Shown here: positions 61,000 to 64,000 of the stretch, piece by piece
How positions within the stretch are numbered: the first letter of the stretch is position 1
Layout of the letters: each line of letters starts with the position of its first letter
Assembly (NCBI RefSeq): GCF_000744435.1
Contig: NZ_JQLX01000014.1
Location: 1-64,000 of the forward strand
DNA from: Hippea jasoniae
Lineage (GTDB): Bacteria > Campylobacterota_A > Desulfurellia > Desulfurellales > Hippeaceae
DNA: 64,000 nucleotides
Reading direction: 5' to 3'
Notes under the pieces: generated by a model
Told to the model about the DNA's origin: nothing
Seen by the model: only the letters and a program-made list of their open reading frames with translations
The model's database searches: none
Position numbers and translations under genes: made by a program

Positions 61000-63009
61000 A
61001 TTTTCTTTTTCTTTCTTGGCTTCTTCTATGATTTTTTCTGCTATCTGAGGTGGAACCTCCTCGTAGGTTGAGAATTTATATTTAAAGAAGCCTCTACCAC
61101 CTGTAATAGACCTTAGAGATGGTGCATATTCCAGTATCTCAGCCTCAGGCACCAAAGCCCTTATTCGCTGATAACCTTTTTTGCCCTCATAAGGCTCCAT
61201 GCCAAGCACCCTGCCTCTGCGGGAGTTTATATCACCTATAACATCGCCCATCACCTCATCTGGCACAAATATCTCCATCTCTACAATAGGTTCAAGCAAA
61301 ACGGGCTTGCATTTTGCCACACCCTCTTTAAATGCTATGGATCCAGCCATCTGGAAGGCTAAATCACTTGAATCAACGGGGTGATATTTTCCATCTATAA
61401 GTTTTATCTTTATGTCTATCATTGGATATCCTGCAAGATATCCCTGCTCCATTGCAGATTTTATACCCTTTTCCACTGAAGGTATGAACTGTTTGGGAAT
61501 GGCACCGCCAACAATCAAGTCTTCAAATTCAAACCCGCCGCCTCTGGGCAGTGGCATAATCTCAATGGTGCAGTCTCCAAACTGTCCGTGTCCACCGGTC
61601 TGTTTCTTGTATCGTCCGTGAGAGGTTGTTTTGCCTTTGATTGTTTCCTTGTATGCAACCTTTGGTGTTTTGAGTTGAGCCTCAACTCCGTATTTTTTCT
61701 TAAGCCTTGATATAACCGTTTCAAGGTGTAGTTTACCCATACCGGTTAGGATAAACTCACCTGTCTCATTATTTCTTGTGAATGATAGACTCGGATCTGA
61801 TTCGATAATCTTGCTGATAGCTGCACCGATTTTTTCCTCATCACCCTTACTTGAGCCATAGATCGCAGCTGAAATATACGGAAGAGGCATCTCTATAAAT
61901 TCGCATTTAACTTCGGAGCCTTTATTGGCTATGGTATCGCCTGTCTGTGTTATCTTGAGTTTAGCAACGGCGAATATATCACCGGTTGTTGCCTCCTCAA
62001 TCTTTGTAAAGCTTTTGCCCTGCATCAGGTTTATTGTACCTAAACGCTCCTCCTGATCCTTTGTTGTATTGTAGTATGTTGTGTCGGCTTGGATTGTGCC
62101 AGAGCAAACCCTTAAAAGGCTGATTTTGCCCATCTGGGGGTCGTTGTAAGTTTTAAATGTTAGTGCAGCTGGTTCATCAAACACCTCCTGCGGTGCGGGC
62201 AAAATATTTATAATTTCATCTAAGAGCTGATCAACACCGTATCCTGCCAAAGCTGAACCTAAAAGCACAGGGTAAAACTCACCCGAAATTGTGGCTGTTT
62301 TTAGTGTTTTAACGATTGTTTCTTTATCTAACTCCTCACCCTCTAAATATTTCTCCATTAGCTCATCGTCGTGTGTTGATATTTCTTCAACAAGCTCCAT
62401 ATATTTACCTTCGAGTTCATCCTCTAAATTAGCAGGGATATCGATTTTATTGCCCTCAAAATCAAACGCCTCTTTGTTTAAAATATCGATATAACCCCTG
62501 GCTTTGTTGCCTTCAAATATGGGCAGTTGAAGCAAAAAGCTTTTTTGGGAAACGGTTTCTTTGATAGCGTTTAGGGTTTTGTCAAATTGAATATCCTCTT
62601 TGTCAATGCCGTTTATGAAGATAATGGCCGGTTTTGATTCCTTTTTTATTGTATCCATTAACCGTTCAGTCTGGGCATCAGGACCATCCTTGGCATCGAT
62701 TAGCATAACAACACCATCTGCTGCCTTAATGCCACATAAAGCATCGGCTATGAAGTTGTGATACCCCGGTGTATCGATCATAAAGATTTTGTGTTTTTTA
62801 TAATCTGTGTAGCCAACTGCAAGCTGAAGAGAGATTTTGCGTTCTATTTCCTCTGAGTCAAAATCCATAGTTGTGTTGCCTTTGTCTGTTGAGCCTTTTC
62901 TTGTTATCTTTTTTGTTCTAAAAAGTATATCTTCGCATAGAGTAGTTTTGCCACAGCCACCTGATCCGCAGATTGCAATAACCCTTTTTTTGTCAATATC
63001 CTTTGCCAT
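60997..63009 (-). CDS. EF-G-like translational GTPase (FusA2-type paralogue)
   Basis: 670 residues, EF-G domain order I-V. G1 is GSGGCGKTT rather than the classical AHxDxGKTT, G3 DTPGYHNF rather than DTPGHVDF, and the G4 position reads NGID instead of NKMD. Domain IV/V segments (GRYKKQTGGHGQFGD, VVEMEIFVPDEVMGDVIGDINSRRGRVLGME) are normal. Such EF-G-II-like proteins sit beside a normal EF-G and may serve ribosome recycling or stress. ATG with AGGTAGGG upstream; second gene after the unknown protein at 63031. Confidence 0.88.
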   Translation of the reverse strand: MAKDIDKKRVIAICGSGGCGKTTLCEDILFRTKKITRKGSTDKGNTTMDFDSEEIERKISLQLAVGYTDYKKHKIFMIDTPGYHNFIADALCGIKAADGVVMLIDAKDGPDAQTERLMDTIKKESKPAIIFINGIDKEDIQFDKTLNAIKETVSQKSFLLQLPIFEGNKARGYIDILNKEAFDFEGNKIDIPANLEDELEGKYMELVEEISTHDDELMEKYLEGEELDKETIVKTLKTATISGEFYPVLLGSALAGYGVDQLLDEIINILPAPQEVFDEPAALTFKTYNDPQMGKISLLRVCSGTIQADTTYYNTTKDQEERLGTINLMQGKSFTKIEEATTGDIFAVAKLKITQTGDTIANKGSEVKCEFIEMPLPYISAAIYGSSKGDEEKIGAAISKIIESDPSLSFTRNNETGEFILTGMGKLHLETVISRLKKKYGVEAQLKTPKVAYKETIKGKTTSHGRYKKQTGGHGQFGDCTIEIMPLPRGGGFEFEDLIVGGAIPKQFIPSVEKGIKSAMEQGYLAGYPMIDIKIKLIDGKYHPVDSSDLAFQMAGSIAFKEGVAKCKPVLLEPIVEMEIFVPDEVMGDVIGDINSRRGRVLGMEPYEGKKGYQRIRALVPEAEILEYAPSLRSITGGRGFFKYKFSTYEEVPPQIAEKIIEEAKKEKEN

Positions 63010-63030
63010 TTAACCCTACCTCCCACAGCA

Positions 63031-63651
63031 TTATAAACACTCTTTTATTTTATCTTTGTAGTTATCTGTTGCTTTCAGTTCTCTTAATAGTTTGCTTCTT
63101 TCTATGTATTCATCGATTTTGTTTTCTTTCGATTTTATATGGTTAAGCCAGTTTTCGATCCATTCTTTGTATTCTGGATGATTGGCAGAATTGCTTTTCA
63201 TTATAGAATCCTGCAGATTATACCCCACAATTATATCTGTTATATCCAAAGAATCGTTGTAATCAACAAAATAAGCTTGCCTACCCTGTATTGCATAAAC
63301 ACCTGGTGCTATTTCAACCCCTTGAGTATTTTTTACTGAATAGTATCCAATAACTATATGCTGGGTGGATTTTTGATAGGGTTTGTAGATTGCCCTAAAG
63401 AGGATGTTTATTTCATCGTATGCTTTTTTTTCAAGGATTTTTTCAACCTCGTCAAAGTAGAAGACATAGTCTAATTTACCATCAGCGTTGAAGCCTTCAA
63501 GATATGGGCCATTTTCATACTCACCCTTTCTTAAGGGGTTTAAACCCAGAATGTCCCTCACGATCAGATTTTGATTGCCTACAATAGAATCGCAATTGCT
63601 GGAAAGCCCCGGTAGAGCAAAAAACGGCACACAAATCGTTAATGTTTCCAT
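63031..63651 (-). CDS. Protein of unknown function
   Basis: 206 residues, soluble, no signal peptide or motif I recognise. N-terminus hydrophobic with two Cys (METLTICVPFFALPGLSSNC), middle rich in Tyr/Asp, C-terminus charged and helical (about 160-206). AGGAG is 9 bases before the ATG and it has its own promoter. It may share a transcript with the EF-G paralogue 21 bases downstream. Confidence 0.75.
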   Translation of the reverse strand: METLTICVPFFALPGLSSNCDSIVGNQNLIVRDILGLNPLRKGEYENGPYLEGFNADGKLDYVFYFDEVEKILEKKAYDEINILFRAIYKPYQKSTQHIVIGYYSVKNTQGVEIAPGVYAIQGRQAYFVDYNDSLDITDIIVGYNLQDSIMKSNSANHPEYKEWIENWLNHIKSKENKIDEYIERSKLLRELKATDNYKDKIKECL

Positions 63652-63720
63652 TGGCCTATCTCCTTTCTATGGTTTTTATGGTTGTTTAACTTAGGCACCG
63701 ACACAACCGTCATTTTTATA

Positions 63721-63749
63721 AATATAAATTAAATATCATTTTATATCAA
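63721..63749 (-). promoter_or_regulatory. Promoter of the unknown-protein/EF-G-like unit
   Basis: On the minus strand TTGATA (63749-63744), 17 bases, TATATT (63726-63721). A leader of about 60 bases follows, containing a possible hairpin GGTTGT/ACAACC. Confidence 0.55.
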
Positions 63750-63783
63750 GAAAAATAAGAGATTCATTCGAACTCTTTTAAGC

Positions 63784-63812
63784 TTGACAGTAGAACTTCA
63801 AAGTAATATAAG
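63784..63812 (+). promoter_or_regulatory. Promoter of the riboswitch transcript
   Basis: TTGACA (63784-63789), 17 bases, TATAAG (63807-63812). Expected start about 63819, the first base of the aptamer's outer stem. Confidence 0.75.
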
Positions 63813-63818
63813 TAATAA

Positions 63819-63905
63819 AATCTCCGAGTGGCATTGCCTAAGGGAGCTATCCTACGGTGTGTCACCGATAGGGTATAGGTGGAAACGCCTATGCCTCCCG
63901 AGATT
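63819..63905 (+). ncRNA. Molybdenum/tungsten cofactor (Moco/Tuco) riboswitch
   Basis: Outer stem AATCTC/GAGATT (63819-63824, 63900-63905). Inside lie the conserved-looking CCGAGTGGC, GCCTAAGGGAG, an extended arm CTATC..CGGTG/CACCG..GATAG, the tetraloop hairpin AGGTGGAAACGCCT and GCCTCCCG. These match my memory of the Moco RNA consensus (CCGAG, CCUAAGGGA, GGUGGAAACGCC, GCCUCCCG). Ligand in nature is Moco or its tungsten form; which one cannot be told. It starts at the promoter's expected start site. Confidence 0.75.
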
Positions 63906-63921
63906 GGAAAGGAGGTTTTAG

Positions 63922-63963
63922 ATGGTCCTGTCTGTTTTATTATCAAAAGGTATAGCTTTATAG
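63922..63963 (+). CDS. Short leader ORF (13 codons) after the riboswitch
   Basis: ATG at 63922, product MVLSVLLSKGIAL, stop TAG at 63961-63963. A strong ribosome site AAAGGAGG (63908-63915) is 6 bases upstream, too good to be accidental. The stop abuts GGGGAGG (63964-63970), the ribosome site of the next gene, so translation could be coupled. CCTCC (63894-63898) of the aptamer could mask the leader's GGAGG. Confidence 0.5.
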   Translation: MVLSVLLSKGIAL

Positions 63964-63976
63964 TGGGGAGGTAGGA

Positions 63977-64000
63977 ATGAAAAGGATTATATTGATGGGG
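63977..64000 (+). CDS. 5' end of a gene leaving the window
   Basis: ATG at 63977 with GGGGAGG 6 bases upstream; only 8 codons are visible (MKRIILMG). Looks like a hydrophobic or signal-peptide start. Being under a Moco/Tuco riboswitch, a molybdenum/tungsten transport or cofactor gene is likely, but this is inference. Confidence 0.6.

Overview
The window is a compact, AT-rich bacterial chromosome segment with short intergenic gaps and many 4-50 base gene overlaps. A motile, type IV-piliated, Gram-negative anaerobe fits: flagellar basal-body genes, a PilMNOPQ/secretin operon, a TonB/outer-membrane receptor, anaerobic ribonucleotide reductase (NrdDG), many radical SAM genes, sigma-54-type promoters and a Moco/Tuco riboswitch. 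The combination resembles Desulfurellales such as Hippea; this placement is inference from gene content and composition, not from a search.

Layout. 1-472: a gene-free array of three inverted-repeat units of about 105 bp. 473-5442 (minus): GAF/HD-GYP/degenerate-GGDEF signalling protein, an orphan DppB-type permease, a PflX-like radical SAM protein and a ZapE/AFG1-like ATPase. 5507-12467 (plus): probable sigma-54 promoter then flgB-flgC-fliE-fliF-fliG-fliH-fliI-fliJ-motE. 12454-17330 (minus): tRNA-Ala followed at once by ilvA, a glutaredoxin, phenylacetate-CoA ligase, a double-ACT protein and a branched-chain amino-acid binding protein. 17438-18360: one secreted protein with its own promoter and terminator.

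18405-33732 (plus): probable sigma-54 promoter, pilMNOPQ, smpB, carB, greA, pyrK, pyrD, a LolA-like protein, an unusual nucleosidase/spore-photoproduct-lyase-like radical SAM fusion, then a cobalamin-type ABC importer (btuFCD). Facing it on the minus strand is a cobalamin-riboswitch transcription unit, nrdD-nrdG-btuB-tonB. Together these suggest a B12 economy: the B12-independent reductase and the outer-membrane B12 receptor are shut down when B12 is plentiful.

39462-47636 (minus): an ABC importer with a double permease and no binding protein, a frameshifted glycosyltransferase pseudogene, and cstA-orf88-arsA-orf211. 47655-53134 (minus): glcD-glcF-galU-serS-pgeF. 53167-60974 (plus): purine nucleoside phosphorylase, MTA/SAH deaminase, ispE, spoVG, tRNA-Gln, prs, bL25, pth, asd, a universal stress protein and a short-chain dehydrogenase. 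60997-63651 (minus): an EF-G paralogue and an unrecognised protein. 63784-64000 (plus): strong promoter, Moco/Tuco-type riboswitch, a 13-codon leader ORF and the first codons of a gene leaving the window.

Most worth a second look: the inverted-repeat array at the left edge, the nucleosidase/radical SAM fusion, the riboswitch on nrdDG-btuB-tonB with its visible ribosome-site switch, the cstA/orf88/ArsA-like/orf211 cluster, and the riboswitch plus mini-ORF at the right edge.
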